Below, in pieces: positions 40,531-49,764 of a stretch of DNA of 64,000 bases (position 1 is its first letter; the number at the start of each line of letters is the position of its first letter). The notes beneath the pieces were generated by a model. The model was not told the DNA's origin, did not search any database, and saw nothing but the letters and a program-made list of their open reading frames with translations. Origin of the DNA: Pseudoalteromonas piscicida (GTDB lineage: Bacteria > Pseudomonadota > Gammaproteobacteria > Enterobacterales > Alteromonadaceae); contig NZ_CP021646.1 of NCBI RefSeq assembly GCF_002208135.1, positions 3,683,501 through 3,747,500 on the forward strand, in the 5' to 3' direction. A program made the translations under genes and the position numbers.

Positions 40531-41283
40531 TTAATTGACGCCGTATTTGGCCGTGATCTGATCTAATTTTCCACTACGTTTTACCCGTTCAAATGCTTGA
40601 CTCAAACGGTGCAAACGCTCGCTCGTGATGCGTGCCTTGCTAAAGGCAAAATATACTGGATTTTCGTTAATAACCAACGGGCTAATAGTAAACTTTTCAA
40701 AATCAGGGTTATTTTTACTTTGATACAGGATATTGAATTTTTCTTCTAAAAACCCTGCGATCCGTCCTTTTTTGAGCAAATTTAATTTTACCTGATTATC
40801 GGGTACATAAATAAATTGTGTTTCACTGTCGGTACGACGCGCAAGGCGAGCTGTAAACGCCTCACCGTAATAAGCATTACGCTGAATAGCGATGGGCTTT
40901 GACAGATGGAATAACGACTCAAGTGAGTCAAGCTGGTGAGGCTCCCCTGAGTTCATTGCAAAAACAATGGTTTCCATTCGTTGGGGACCAATAAAATACG
41001 CAAACTGTTCACGTACTGGTGTTTTTGTGACGCTCAAAATAAGATCGATATCACCTTCCTCTAAAAGCTTCAGCGCCCGACCCCAAGGAATACTTGCGAA
41101 ACGATAACTACACCCCGCTTCATCTAACAAGGCTTTAGCAAAATCAACATCCATACCGTGCCAAACAAGGTTATCATTTAACTTAGACTGCGCAGCATAA
41201 TTCTCAAACCGCACCACCAGCTCACAAGCGAAGACATTTTGGCAAAGCAACGCCAAAAGCAATAAAAGTCGATACAAAATCAA
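40531..41283 (-). CDS. Periplasmic solute-binding protein, family 3 type
   Basis: Secreted protein of about 250 residues with a signal peptide (LLLLLALLCQNVFA) and the type II periplasmic binding fold. The pattern VWHGMDVDFAKALLDEAGCSYRFASIPWGRALKLLEEGDIDLILSV, here in pieces, is typical of SBP_bac_3 proteins in Alteromonadales that are not attached to ABC permease genes. No permease or sensor gene adjoins it, so the ligand and partner are unknown. No ATG is available; it starts at TTG 41283 or a TTG two codons later. Confidence 0.78.
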   Translation of the reverse strand: MILYRLLLLLALLCQNVFACELVVRFENYAAQSKLNDNLVWHGMDVDFAKALLDEAGCSYRFASIPWGRALKLLEEGDIDLILSVTKTPVREQFAYFIGPQRMETIVFAMNSGEPHQLDSLESLFHLSKPIAIQRNAYYGEAFTARLARRTDSETQFIYVPDNQVKLNLLKKGRIAGFLEEKFNILYQSKNNPDFEKFTISPLVINENPVYFAFSKARITSERLHRLSQAFERVKRSGKLDQITAKYGVN

Positions 41284-41457
41284 TATCCCAAGTTGATCGG
41301 TTTAATAAGTTTAGTTCGTTTAGCAGAGATAACTTAATTTTGTATTCGGGATGCGGTAATCTGTTCACTTCACATCATGCTTTGACTGATCCAGGTTTCA
41401 ATTTAGTGGATTAGTATCGCGTACTCAGTACAGCGCACGAAAAAACACAAGGGTCGT

Positions 41458-44280
41458 ATGGATAAAATAGAAGTTAGGGGTGCCCGTACCCACAATTTAA
41501 AAGACATTTCACTCACCATTCCAAGAGACAAGTTGATAGTGATCACGGGTCTTTCTGGCTCAGGGAAGTCGTCTTTAGCATTTGACACCTTATACGCAGA
41601 AGGCCAGCGTCGTTATGTTGAGTCTTTATCTGCGTACGCGAGGCAATTTTTATCGCTGATGGAAAAACCAGATGTGGATCACATTGAGGGCTTGTCTCCC
41701 GCGATTTCCATTGAGCAGAAGTCGACTTCTCACAACCCACGCTCAACAGTGGGAACTATTACCGAAATATACGACTATTTAAGATTACTCTTTGCCCGAG
41801 TGGGTGAACCGAGATGTCCTACGCATGATTTACCGCTAGCCGCACAAACTATCAGCCAAATGGTTGATACTGTATTGGCGCTACCTGAGGGTAGCAAACT
41901 TATGCTACTTGCACCGGTGGTGAAAAACCGTAAAGGTGAGCACGTAAAACTGTTAGAAGAACTTGCGAGCCAAGGTTTTATTCGCGCACGTATTGATGGC
42001 GAGGTGTGCGATCTCTCAGATCCACCGACGCTAGAGCTACAGAAAAAGCACACTATCGAAGTTGTGGTGGATCGTTTCAAAGTCAAAGCAGGGCTTGAGC
42101 AACGGTTAGCCGAGTCTTTTGAAACCGCGCTTGATCTAGCTGATGGCATTGCACAAATCGCCTATATGGATGATAGCGACGCAGACGAACTGGTCTTCTC
42201 GGCCAACTTTGCCTGTCCAACTTGTGGCTATGCCATGAGTGAACTTGAACCAAGATTGTTTTCTTTCAATAACCCTGCAGGTGCATGCCAAAGCTGTGAT
42301 GGCTTGGGTGTAAAGCAGTATTTTGATCCCAAACGTGTAGTGCAAAACCCAGAACTAAGCTTGTCTGGCGGTGCAATCAAAGGGTGGGATAAACGCAGTT
42401 TTTACTATTTTCAAATGCTAAGCTCAGTTGCCGAGCAATATGGATTTGATTTGGAAACGCCATTTCAAGATCTACCGAGCAAATTTCAAAAAGTGGTATT
42501 GGAAGGTTCTGGCAAAACTACAATTGCGTTTAAGTACCGCAATGACCGAGGCGATCTTATTACCCGCAATCACGAGTTTGAAGGCGTTTTAAACAATATG
42601 AATCGCCGTTATCGGGAAACGGAGTCAAGCTCAGTAAGAGAAGAACTCGCCAAATATCAAACCAGCCAAGCGTGTCCAAGTTGCCATGGCTCACGCCTGC
42701 GCGAAGAAGCTCGCCATGTGTTTATCGGCTCGACCAACCTGCCAACCGTAACAACCATGAGTATTGGCGAAGCCAGTCAATTTTTTATCGACTTAGCACT
42801 CACTGGCCAAAAAGCACAAATTGCGGACAAAATACTCAAAGAGATCCGCGACCGTTTATCGTTCTTGATTAATGTCGGCCTAAACTACCTCTCTTTGGAG
42901 CGTAGTGCTGACACGTTATCTGGCGGTGAAGCCCAGCGGATCCGTCTTGCAAGCCAAATTGGCGCAGGTCTTGTAGGGGTGATGTACGTGCTGGATGAGC
43001 CCTCAATTGGTCTGCATCAACGCGATAACGACCGTTTACTTAAAACACTTACGCATCTAAGAGATCTTGGCAACACCGTGATTGTGGTAGAGCACGATGA
43101 AGACGCCATTCGTGCAGCCGATCACATTATAGATATAGGCCCAGGGGCCGGTGTACACGGTGGCTATGTCGTCGCGGAGGGAACTCGCGATGAACTAATG
43201 CAGAGTAAAGACTCCTTAACGGGTCAATACCTCAGTGGCGAAAAACGCATTGAAGTCCCAGCGCAACGTCATCAATGTGATGACAAATGGCTTGAGCTTA
43301 AAGGCGCAACGGGCAATAACCTAAAAAGTGTCGACTTAAAAGTGCCTGTTGGTCTAATGACCTGCGTAACAGGGGTATCTGGTTCGGGTAAATCGACCCT
43401 CATTAACGACACCCTATTCAAGCTTGCCCATCAGGAATTAAACGGTGCAACAACGCAAGAAGCGGCACCGTATGGATCTGTTCATGGGCTGGATCACTTT
43501 GATAAAGTTATCGATATTGATCAAAGTCCTATCGGTCGCACACCACGTTCGAACCCAGCAACTTATACAGGGATCTTTACCGCTATCCGCGAATTATTTG
43601 CGGGGACACAAGAATCGCGTTCACGCGGTTATAAGGTTGGCCGTTTTAGTTTTAATGTTAAAGGTGGTCGCTGCGAAGCCTGTCAAGGCGATGGCGTTAT
43701 AAAGGTAGAAATGCACTTCCTACCAGATGTCTACGTTCCTTGTGATGTCTGTACTGGTAAGCGCTATAACCGTGAAACACTGGAAGTGCTGTACAAAGGT
43801 AAAAATATCCACGAAGTGTTGGAAATGACCGTTGAGGACGCTCGAGAATTTTTTGATAAAATTCCCGCAATCAATCGCAAACTACAAACTTTAATGGACG
43901 TTGGCCTTTCCTACATTCGTCTAGGGCAAGCCGCCACGACTTTGTCCGGTGGTGAAGCGCAGCGTGTTAAGCTCGCTCGTGAACTATCAAAACGAGATAC
44001 TGGCAAAACACTCTACATTCTCGATGAGCCGACCACAGGTCTGCACTTCCATGATATTCAACAGCTACTCGCCGTGCTACATCGTCTGCGCGATCATGGT
44101 AATACGGTGTTGGTTATCGAGCATAACCTAGATGTCATCAAAACCGCAGACTGGATTGTAGACTTAGGTCCAGAGGGAGGAGCTGGAGGAGGTCAAATAC
44201 TCATCTCAGGTACACCTGAAACGGTGGCTAACTTTGCAGCTTCACACACAGGTAAGTACCTTAAGCCCTTATTGTCTTAA
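41458..44280 (+). CDS. uvrA: Excinuclease ABC subunit A
   Basis: DNA damage-recognition ATPase of nucleotide excision repair, 940 residues, E. coli length. It has two ABC modules: Walker [13 protein letters not shown] near residue 31 and [12 protein letters not shown] near 640, with signatures [12 protein letters not shown] and [12 protein letters not shown]. Zinc modules are at CPTCGY/CQSCDG and CEACQG/CDVCTG. It is monocistronic. I looked for a LexA box (CTGT-N8-ACAG) in the 174 bp upstream and saw no convincing match, although SOS control is usual in relatives. Confidence 0.98.
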   Translation: MDKIEVRGARTHNLKDISLTIPRDKLIVITGLSGSGKSSLAFDTLYAEGQRRYVESLSAYARQFLSLMEKPDVDHIEGLSPAISIEQKSTSHNPRSTVGTITEIYDYLRLLFARVGEPRCPTHDLPLAAQTISQMVDTVLALPEGSKLMLLAPVVKNRKGEHVKLLEELASQGFIRARIDGEVCDLSDPPTLELQKKHTIEVVVDRFKVKAGLEQRLAESFETALDLADGIAQIAYMDDSDADELVFSANFACPTCGYAMSELEPRLFSFNNPAGACQSCDGLGVKQYFDPKRVVQNPELSLSGGAIKGWDKRSFYYFQMLSSVAEQYGFDLETPFQDLPSKFQKVVLEGSGKTTIAFKYRNDRGDLITRNHEFEGVLNNMNRRYRETESSSVREELAKYQTSQACPSCHGSRLREEARHVFIGSTNLPTVTTMSIGEASQFFIDLALTGQKAQIADKILKEIRDRLSFLINVGLNYLSLERSADTLSGGEAQRIRLASQIGAGLVGVMYVLDEPSIGLHQRDNDRLLKTLTHLRDLGNTVIVVEHDEDAIRAADHIIDIGPGAGVHGGYVVAEGTRDELMQSKDSLTGQYLSGEKRIEVPAQRHQCDDKWLELKGATGNNLKSVDLKVPVGLMTCVTGVSGSGKSTLINDTLFKLAHQELNGATTQEAAPYGSVHGLDHFDKVIDIDQSPIGRTPRSNPATYTGIFTAIRELFAGTQESRSRGYKVGRFSFNVKGGRCEACQGDGVIKVEMHFLPDVYVPCDVCTGKRYNRETLEVLYKGKNIHEVLEMTVEDAREFFDKIPAINRKLQTLMDVGLSYIRLGQAATTLSGGEAQRVKLARELSKRDTGKTLYILDEPTTGLHFHDIQQLLAVLHRLRDHGNTVLVIEHNLDVIKTADWIVDLGPEGGAGGGQILISGTPETVANFAASHTGKYLKPLLS

Positions 44281-44299
44281 TTTCTAAAAGTCTCTATGA

Positions 44300-44339
44300 T
44301 TGGTGCATAATAATTACAAATTCACTTATTATGCATCAA
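44300..44339. promoter_or_regulatory. Inverted repeat spanning the start codon of the next gene
   Basis: Arms at 44300-44313 (TTGGTGCATAATAA) and 44326-44339 (TTATTATGCATCAA) pair over 14 positions with one G-U, loop 12 nt. The ATG at 44331 lies inside the right arm. There is no T-run, so it is not a standard uvrA terminator. It could be an operator, or an mRNA hairpin that hides the start codon. Confidence 0.6.
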
Positions 44340-45425
44340 CTTCTCGCGCCAAAAAACTTAACCGCGTACCTAGCAAGACTGCGCTTTTCCATCGGCCAAT
44401 TTTGGCAAAGTCTAACGCTGGCTCAACGCTATTATTTAGTCAGTTTTATCATTTTTATGTTCAGCTTGAGTGAAACTGAAGATAATAATTTCATCGGCTT
44501 TTTGATCTTAATAACCACTGTAACAGCACTATGTTATGAGTTTTGGCCGAGGATCATGACCTTTTGGGAAAGTGTGCCAGGAAAAGCACTGATACTGTTA
44601 TTTTACGCCTTTATCGCGAACTTTGTGTTAGTTCAAGCTGATGGTCGTATTAATGATTTAACTGGCGTCAGCACAGATAACTTCCCCTACACACATAATT
44701 TGAGTGTGTTGCTGTCGTTACCTACTTGGTTTTTTATTACCAGTACCTTCTTGTTAATTCTCGCGCAATTATTTATGACCTGCTATGTCGTTGTGCTCTT
44801 CCTACTTAAGCCATTGCGTATAAAGCCTTTTTGGCATCAGAATCACTATCGCTACCCGGCAACAACTGCAATCATCAGGCTGATCATGTGTTTTGTTTTA
44901 TTGGCTTTCTTGGTGCTTGGCATCGCTAAATCAGGCGCTTCAACCGCATTTACTGAGTTTTCTTCTGATTTCAAAATAGATGAGGACGGAATTTCTTTCC
45001 AAGCCAACGCGAAAGAATCACGCTCCTCTGACTCCGAAGAAAAAAACGAAGGAGCATCGGAAACTCAACCACCAGTGGCAGAAATGAGTGGTGATACTCC
45101 ACAACAAGGTGAAGCACAGTCCACTGCAGATGAGCCAGAGTCGTTAACGGTATCTATTAATAACGATCCCAACCCAGATTTGCATGAGCAAGGTAAAAAC
45201 TATAACGATGTGCTAAACCAAATATTGGCTTACTTTATCTTTCGCTTTGAGTCTGACGGAAACTCACGTTGCGAACATAGCGAAGGCAGTAATATTGTTG
45301 AATTAAACGATTATGAGATCTTAGAGATCATGCCGGATAACGCCGCGGAATACGGCTACACCTATACAGTAAAGCCTTGTATTTCAGCGGCAATTGGTCA
45401 TCAGTTTAAGCCGCAGCAACCATAA
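44331..45425 (+). CDS. Unrecognised multi-helix membrane protein
   Basis: I do not recognise the family. 364 residues: about four or five hydrophobic helices in the first 205 (YYLVSFIIFMFSL, FLILITTVTALCY, ALILLFYAFIANFVL, WFFITSTFLLILAQLFMTCY, IIRLIMCFVLLAFLVLG). An acidic, low-complexity linker of about 65 residues (SSDSEEKNEGASETQPP) follows, then a soluble C-terminal domain with two cysteines (SRCEHSEG and VKPCISA). No ribosome-binding site precedes the ATG, which sits in an inverted repeat. The 3' end overlaps the convergent thioesterase gene by 20 nt. Confidence 0.72.
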   Translation: MHQLLAPKNLTAYLARLRFSIGQFWQSLTLAQRYYLVSFIIFMFSLSETEDNNFIGFLILITTVTALCYEFWPRIMTFWESVPGKALILLFYAFIANFVLVQADGRINDLTGVSTDNFPYTHNLSVLLSLPTWFFITSTFLLILAQLFMTCYVVVLFLLKPLRIKPFWHQNHYRYPATTAIIRLIMCFVLLAFLVLGIAKSGASTAFTEFSSDFKIDEDGISFQANAKESRSSDSEEKNEGASETQPPVAEMSGDTPQQGEAQSTADEPESLTVSINNDPNPDLHEQGKNYNDVLNQILAYFIFRFESDGNSRCEHSEGSNIVELNDYEILEIMPDNAAEYGYTYTVKPCISAAIGHQFKPQQP

Positions 45426-45804
45426 ACGCGCCTAGCGCATCGCGCTCTTGCTGACTCAGCGGTTGAGATTGCTTAACCGCAAAGTCATATCGCACCATAA
45501 TGGTTTTACCTTCAGCACAGCACTCTCCATGCTGCCAAGCCTGCTGTAAAATCACAAATGAGCTGTTGCCGATATGTTCAACAGCCGTTTTTATCTCGAC
45601 TTCCTGACCATAAAATAGCTCCCCTTTAAAGGTGACCTCGACTTTAGCAACAATCAATTTCCACTCTTTTGGATTTAAATCTGGTGTAAATATTTTGAAA
45701 ATAGGTGTGCGCGCGGCTTCAAACCACACAGGGAGTACGGTATTGTTGATATGTCCAAGCACATCTGTGTCACAAAAACGCGGCATAAGCTTTTCAGACA
45801 GCAT
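45406..45804 (-). CDS. Acyl-CoA thioesterase, 4HBT hotdog family
   Basis: Single hotdog-fold thioesterase, 132 residues. The 4-hydroxybenzoyl-CoA thioesterase signature RFCDTDVLGHINNTVLPVWFE carries the catalytic Asp (TD-LGHINN). VEVTFKGELFYGQEVEIKTAVEHIG is the central hotdog helix-strand region. The acyl-CoA substrate is unknown. It is divergent from the 2OG-Fe oxygenase across 29 bp and convergent with the preceding membrane protein. Confidence 0.88.
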   Translation of the reverse strand: MLSEKLMPRFCDTDVLGHINNTVLPVWFEAARTPIFKIFTPDLNPKEWKLIVAKVEVTFKGELFYGQEVEIKTAVEHIGNSSFVILQQAWQHGECCAEGKTIMVRYDFAVKQSQPLSQQERDALGAFMVAAA

Positions 45805-45833
45805 AATAACTCCAATAAAAACTAGGGAAAAAC

Positions 45834-46535
45834 ATGAGTGATTTTATTCGCGTTTACGATAACGCACTCAGTTCAGACTTTTGCGATGAATTCGTAAAGA
45901 CCTTCGATCAAAGCCCACATTTAAAACAGGGGACTACGTCTGGTGGTGTCGACTTGAGTAAAAAAGTCAGTCACGACCTTTATTTAAATTCCTATCCTGA
46001 CTATGCCAAACAGTTACAACACATTCAACAGGTTACGGCAAAGCACTTATTTGAGTACCTTGAAGAACATTTCTTTATGATCATCGGTGCATTTGGGCTT
46101 AAAGTGTATCACCCCAAAACTGGTGAGCCTGTCGATCTCACTGTGGATAACTTTGAAGAAGTCGGCAAGCCACAACTCCCGGTCCTTGCTCAACAGCTAT
46201 TTCGTTTAGGCGCTATCCAAGCCCAGCGATATCAAATAAATAAAGGCGGCTATCCCTATTGGCACAGCGAAGTCTACCCTCAGCACGACCATAATGAAGC
46301 CTTACACCGAGTACTGTTATTTATGTTCTACCTTAACGATGTCGAGGAAGGTGGAGAGACTGAGTTTTATTATCAGCAGCGTAAGATTGCCCCAGTAAAA
46401 GGCTCTATGGTCATAGCGCCTGGATATTTTACACATACCCATAGAGGCAACATTCCGGTTTCCAATGATAAGTATATACTCACTTCTTGGGTGTTATTTA
46501 ATAGAGCAGAGCAACTCTATGGTACGCCAAAATAA
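45834..46535 (+). CDS. 2-oxoglutarate/Fe(II)-dependent oxygenase
   Basis: Prolyl-4-hydroxylase-like (P4Hc) dioxygenase, 233 residues. The iron ligands appear as H144 and E146 (YPYWHSEVYP), an HxE in place of the common HxD, and a distal His at 201 or 203 (YFTHTHRG). The double-stranded beta-helix continues with FMFYLNDVEEGGETEFYYQQ and GSMVIAPGYF, and a downstream basic residue (NDKYILTSW) could bind 2-oxoglutarate. Substrate is unknown. No partner gene is visible beside it. Confidence 0.85.
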   Translation: MSDFIRVYDNALSSDFCDEFVKTFDQSPHLKQGTTSGGVDLSKKVSHDLYLNSYPDYAKQLQHIQQVTAKHLFEYLEEHFFMIIGAFGLKVYHPKTGEPVDLTVDNFEEVGKPQLPVLAQQLFRLGAIQAQRYQINKGGYPYWHSEVYPQHDHNEALHRVLLFMFYLNDVEEGGETEFYYQQRKIAPVKGSMVIAPGYFTHTHRGNIPVSNDKYILTSWVLFNRAEQLYGTPK

Positions 46536-46598
46536 GCTCTATTTCAGGAGGCTGTTGAACTCAAGAATGAAAGATCAACGGCCCCCACAGAGCTTATT
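46531..46598. terminator. Two-tier stem-loop between convergent genes
   Basis: Outer perfect 10 bp stem AATAAGCTCT (46531-46540) with AGAGCTTATT (46589-46598), overlapping the stop codons of both flanking genes. The inner stem is GGCTGTTGA (46550-46558) with TCAACGGCC (46575-46583), one mismatch. It probably terminates both genes. The inner arms resemble the ends of the 265 bp repeat at 2863-3127 (GGGCC, TTGATCTTTC). Confidence 0.7.
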
Positions 46599-46962
46599 TA
46601 GCTTTGGTAAATTCAGCCCACTCTATCAGCATGGGTAAAAAGTCTTCATAGCCACAAACCGCCATCATACCTGATTCATCTAAAGCCAGTGCGTCTTCTT
46701 GGTATTGCGCTAAGTCATCACTTTCATGAAACAGAGCGTGGCTTTCAAATAATGCTTCTTGCAGCGTGAACGTAGCGCGGATCTCTTTTCCAGCCAACAC
46801 AAGCTCTTCTTTTTGATTTGGCAGGTTTTCAAGCTGCGTCAGCAGGCTGACAATACGCTCATGTGCAAGCTCCTCGCTCAGCCAACGACCTATCAACGCA
46901 TGCTCGTCATTTAAGCGAGCTCGAAACCCAGAAAGTGGGTCACGAATAAACTGGTATTCCAT
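46594..46962 (-). CDS. yacL: YacL-family (UPF0231) protein
   Basis: Small acidic cytoplasmic protein, 122 residues, of the UPF0231/YacL family, function unknown. Similarity to E. coli YacL is visible at both ends: MEYQFIRDPLSGFRARLNDEHALIGRWLSEE, in pieces, and the C-terminal MMAVCGYEDFLPMLIEWAEF (E. coli SLCGVEDFL). It is convergent with the oxygenase gene. Confidence 0.82.
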   Translation of the reverse strand: MEYQFIRDPLSGFRARLNDEHALIGRWLSEELAHERIVSLLTQLENLPNQKEELVLAGKEIRATFTLQEALFESHALFHESDDLAQYQEDALALDESGMMAVCGYEDFLPMLIEWAEFTKAK

Positions 46963-47066
46963 CTTTGCTTCTTAACTAAATCACCTTCTTTTATTATACC
47001 TAAGTGGCGTCCGCTAAGCATTCATTGATAGAATTACCTTTTAACCTCTCGATTATTGGTCAACGC

Positions 47067-47969
47067 ATGTCGCCTGTTGAGATCTTATTTCCTCTCATCT
47101 TTATTGTTAATTCTGGTTTTTTGAGTGCAAAGATTGGCTTTATCGCCATCAATCAGCTTGATGGCTTGCGTACTTTTATCTTTAATTTATGTATTCCTGT
47201 GCTGTTATTTAGCAGTATGGTGCAAGCAGATCTGGAAAGCCTCGCGACGGGCTCCTTGTTATTATCCTTTTATCTCCCAGTCGCTCTGACTTATGCAGGC
47301 TTATACCTATTTCTCTTTAAAGCGCAACATCGCTCAAAAGCAGACAGTGCAACATTAGCATTAAGTGGCACCTACTCTAATACTGTGTTAGTCGGATTAC
47401 CGATAATCTTAATGGCACTCGGTGAACAAGCCGCAGCTATGGTGTTTATGATTATTACATTCCACAGTGCGATGCTGTTTTTTATGACTTTTTTACTGGC
47501 AGCAAGACACAAGAATAAGGTGGATATTGTGAAACCACTGCTGCTAAATCCAATCGTGATAAGTATTTCGAGTGGTTTGATATTAAACATTGCTGGATTA
47601 AAGCTACCAAGCTTAATGCTTGAAAGCTTTAGTTGGTTGGCAAAACCTGCCATTCCTGGGGCGTTATTTATTCTGGGTGCAAGCTTGGTGCAGTATGGTG
47701 TACGAGGAAAGTTACACGGTGCAATATGGCTAAGTGCAGTAAAACTGATGCTACTACCGGGATTGGTTTATCTCTTTGCCACTTATTTAGGATTGGCAAC
47801 TCAGCAAGTTCAGGTGGTGACTTTAATGAGTGCCTCTCCTTTGGGAGTCAATGCCTATCTTGTTGCTAGACAGCTCGACAGCCAACAGGCAACGCTTGCG
47901 GCTACCGTTGTGCTGTCTACTGTGCTAAGTATGGTCAGTCTGACTGGGTGGTTATACTTTTTGGTATAA
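47067..47969 (+). CDS. AEC-family permease
   Basis: Membrane transporter of the auxin efflux carrier (AEC) family, about 300 residues and ten helices in two five-helix halves. Helix 1 is VEILFPLIFIVNSGFLSAKIG. The family motif LSGTYSNTVLVGLPIILMALG lies in the first half, and PGALFILGASLVQYGVRG plus SASPLGVNAYLVARQ in the second. Bacterial relatives carry malate, malonate or similar anions; the substrate here is not predictable. The ATG at 47067 starts just before helix 1 and is preferred over a GTG at 47004. Confidence 0.87.
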   Translation: MSPVEILFPLIFIVNSGFLSAKIGFIAINQLDGLRTFIFNLCIPVLLFSSMVQADLESLATGSLLLSFYLPVALTYAGLYLFLFKAQHRSKADSATLALSGTYSNTVLVGLPIILMALGEQAAAMVFMIITFHSAMLFFMTFLLAARHKNKVDIVKPLLLNPIVISISSGLILNIAGLKLPSLMLESFSWLAKPAIPGALFILGASLVQYGVRGKLHGAIWLSAVKLMLLPGLVYLFATYLGLATQQVQVVTLMSASPLGVNAYLVARQLDSQQATLAATVVLSTVLSMVSLTGWLYFLV

Positions 47970-47972
47970 CCG

Positions 47973-48200
47973 TTAATACCTAGGCGGCGTATACTTAGCA
48001 GCATCAATGATAGCCCACAAATGGAAAACGGCTGCAATCACGGGTGGAACCAATAAAAACCACAGCGCATACCCACCTACAACAACAATTGCGAAGATTA
48101 AAGCCGCCAATATACGACCTTGAACCAACTGACCAAGGCCAGGGAAAAAGACGTTACAAATCGCTGCAATTACATTACCACCAGAACCTTGTCCAGACAT
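47973..48200 (-). CDS. Small two-helix membrane protein
   Basis: 75-residue membrane protein. A glycine-rich start (MSGQGSGGNV) leads to two hydrophobic segments (VIAAICNVFFPGLGQLVQG and ALIFAIVVVGGYALWFLLVPPVIAAVF). The FPGLGQLVQGR motif is typical of TM2-like or DUF-type small membrane proteins. It ends 3 bp from the convergent AEC gene. Function is unknown. A Fur-box-like palindrome lies about 80 bp upstream of its start. Confidence 0.72.
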   Translation of the reverse strand: MSGQGSGGNVIAAICNVFFPGLGQLVQGRILAALIFAIVVVGGYALWFLLVPPVIAAVFHLWAIIDAAKYTPPRY

Positions 48201-48280
48201 AGTTACCTCTCTTAGTTACTTAAAGTCTTTCTTTTTAATATATCAGATTTCATGCCAACCCTAACACTTTGATTTTAAAA

Positions 48281-48305
48281 GAAACCAATGAAAATCATTG
48301 TTTTC
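48281..48305. promoter_or_regulatory. Fur-box-like palindrome
   Basis: GAAACCAATGA (48281-48291), AAA, TCATTGTTTTC (48295-48305): arms match at 10 of 11. The core AATGAAAATCATT differs from the Fur core AATGATAATCATT at one position. It lies in the 220 bp divergent region between the small membrane protein (-) and the AtoE-type transporter (+). Binding by Fur is an inference from the motif only. Confidence 0.5.
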
Positions 48306-48420
48306 TGTTCACTATAAGTTAGCCTAAACCACTAACTTTTAGCTTAAAGTTTAGCTATATTATGATGCGTAATTCAATCACTTTGATTTACATAAAATAA
48401 TAATGAAAACAGGATGTCTT

Positions 48421-49734
48421 ATGCTTAGCAAGTTTACCACCCCGCTAACAAAATTAGTCGACAAGTATCTACCCGATCCATTTGTGATTGTACTTTTACT
48501 CACTTTTTTGGTGATGATACTCGCTGCACTATTTACTCCAGCAACGCCTGTCATGGTGCTTGAGGCATGGGGTAATGGTTTTTGGAAGCTGCTTACTTTT
48601 GCGATGCAAATGTTGTTAGTTTTATTATGTGGTCACATGCTTGCCGTGACCCCTCCAATAGCGAAAGCACTAGACCGTATAGCTGGCCTAGCTAAGACTC
48701 CCTCTCAAGCAATTATACTCACTACCTTTGTTGCGATGAGCGCCAGCTGGTTAAATTGGGGGTTTGGCTTAGTTGTCGGAGCTTTGTTTGCAAAGGCCAT
48801 CGCCCGAAAAGTGAAAGTCGATTATCGCCTGTTAGTGGCTAGTGCTTACTCTGGTTTTGTTGTTTGGCACGCTGGTCTATCAGGCTCAGTCCCTCTAACT
48901 ATCGCAACCCCGGGCCACTTTAGTGAAAAGAGCATCGGTATTGTTACCACTTCAGAGACAATCTTTGCACCATTTAACCTGCTCATCGTACTCAGTATTT
49001 TTATCGTTTTACCACTTATAAATAAACTGATGCTTCCCAAAGATGATGACGCAGTTATTGTTGATAAAGAAAAGCTCATTGAACAAAGTAATGATATCAG
49101 TAACCGCAATACTCCGGCTGCAAAATTAGAAAATGCCTCATGGCTTGGCATGTTAGGGGGAGCAATCGGTCTTAGCTACCTAGGCTTTTACTTTATATTT
49201 AACGCAGGCACATTGACATTGAATATCGTCATAGCCCTGTTTTTGTTCTTAGCCATGCTGCTACACAAAACCCCTGCAAATATTCTCAATAGTCTACAAC
49301 AAGCAATTCAAGGTGGTGCCGGTATCGTGATCCAGTTTCCTTTTTATGCTGGGATCATGGCTATGATGGTAGAAACAGGACTTGCGCAACAAATATCTCA
49401 AGGATTTGTTTCTATTAGTAGTCAATGGACATTACCGCTGTGGACCTTTTTAAGCGCTGGCCTTGTAAATATATTTGTGCCTTCTGGCGGCGGTCAGTGG
49501 GCGGTACAAGCACCAATAATCATTCCCGCAGCAGAAGCACTTAATGCAGACATAGCCAGAGTCGCCATGGCCGTTGCATGGGGTGATGCTTGGACTAACC
49601 TGATCCAGCCATTTTGGGCACTCCCGGTACTTGCAATTGCAGGCCTTAAAGCCAAAGATATTATGGGATTTTGCCTAGTTCAATTGCTGGTAACGGGTGT
49701 AATTATCGCAACTTTATTGTTGCTCCCTCTATAA
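48421..49734 (+). CDS. AtoE-family short-chain fatty acid transporter
   Basis: Inner-membrane permease of the AtoE family (short-chain fatty acid uptake), about 437 residues and ten or more helices. Signatures include LVDKYLPDPFVIVLLLTFLV, MSASWLNWGFGLVVGALFAKAIA, WHAGLSGSVPLTIATPGH and the C-terminal FVPSGGGQWAVQAPI with GDAWTNLIQPFWALP. The ATG at 48421 has AGGA 7 nt upstream; an in-frame ATG at 48403 has none. No fatty-acid catabolic genes adjoin it. Confidence 0.9.
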   Translation: MLSKFTTPLTKLVDKYLPDPFVIVLLLTFLVMILAALFTPATPVMVLEAWGNGFWKLLTFAMQMLLVLLCGHMLAVTPPIAKALDRIAGLAKTPSQAIILTTFVAMSASWLNWGFGLVVGALFAKAIARKVKVDYRLLVASAYSGFVVWHAGLSGSVPLTIATPGHFSEKSIGIVTTSETIFAPFNLLIVLSIFIVLPLINKLMLPKDDDAVIVDKEKLIEQSNDISNRNTPAAKLENASWLGMLGGAIGLSYLGFYFIFNAGTLTLNIVIALFLFLAMLLHKTPANILNSLQQAIQGGAGIVIQFPFYAGIMAMMVETGLAQQISQGFVSISSQWTLPLWTFLSAGLVNIFVPSGGGQWAVQAPIIIPAAEALNADIARVAMAVAWGDAWTNLIQPFWALPVLAIAGLKAKDIMGFCLVQLLVTGVIIATLLLLPL

Positions 49735-49758
49735 CAAGGTGCGTAATGCACCTTGTTA
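49732..49758. terminator. Stem-loop after AtoE-type gene
   Basis: Perfect 11 bp stem TAACAAGGTGC (49732-49742) with GCACCTTGTTA (49748-49758), loop GTAAT, overlapping the stop codon and lying between convergent genes. No long T-run, but placement and stability suggest shared termination. Confidence 0.7.
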
Positions 49759-49764
49759 CACAGA

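Noticed and set aside
40494..40538. 14-codon frame between the YajR-like gene and the solute-binding protein gene
   Set aside because: Too short, no ribosome-binding site, and it overlaps the end of the neighbouring gene.
41284..41457. Possible LexA box upstream of uvrA
   Set aside because: I searched for CTGT-N8-ACAG; only half-sites such as ACAG near 41430 and CTGT near 41361 were seen, not at the right spacing.
45406..46535. Thioesterase plus 2OG oxygenase as a small biosynthetic cluster
   Set aside because: The genes are divergent, with unrelated housekeeping or transport genes on both sides and no carrier, ligase or condensing enzyme.
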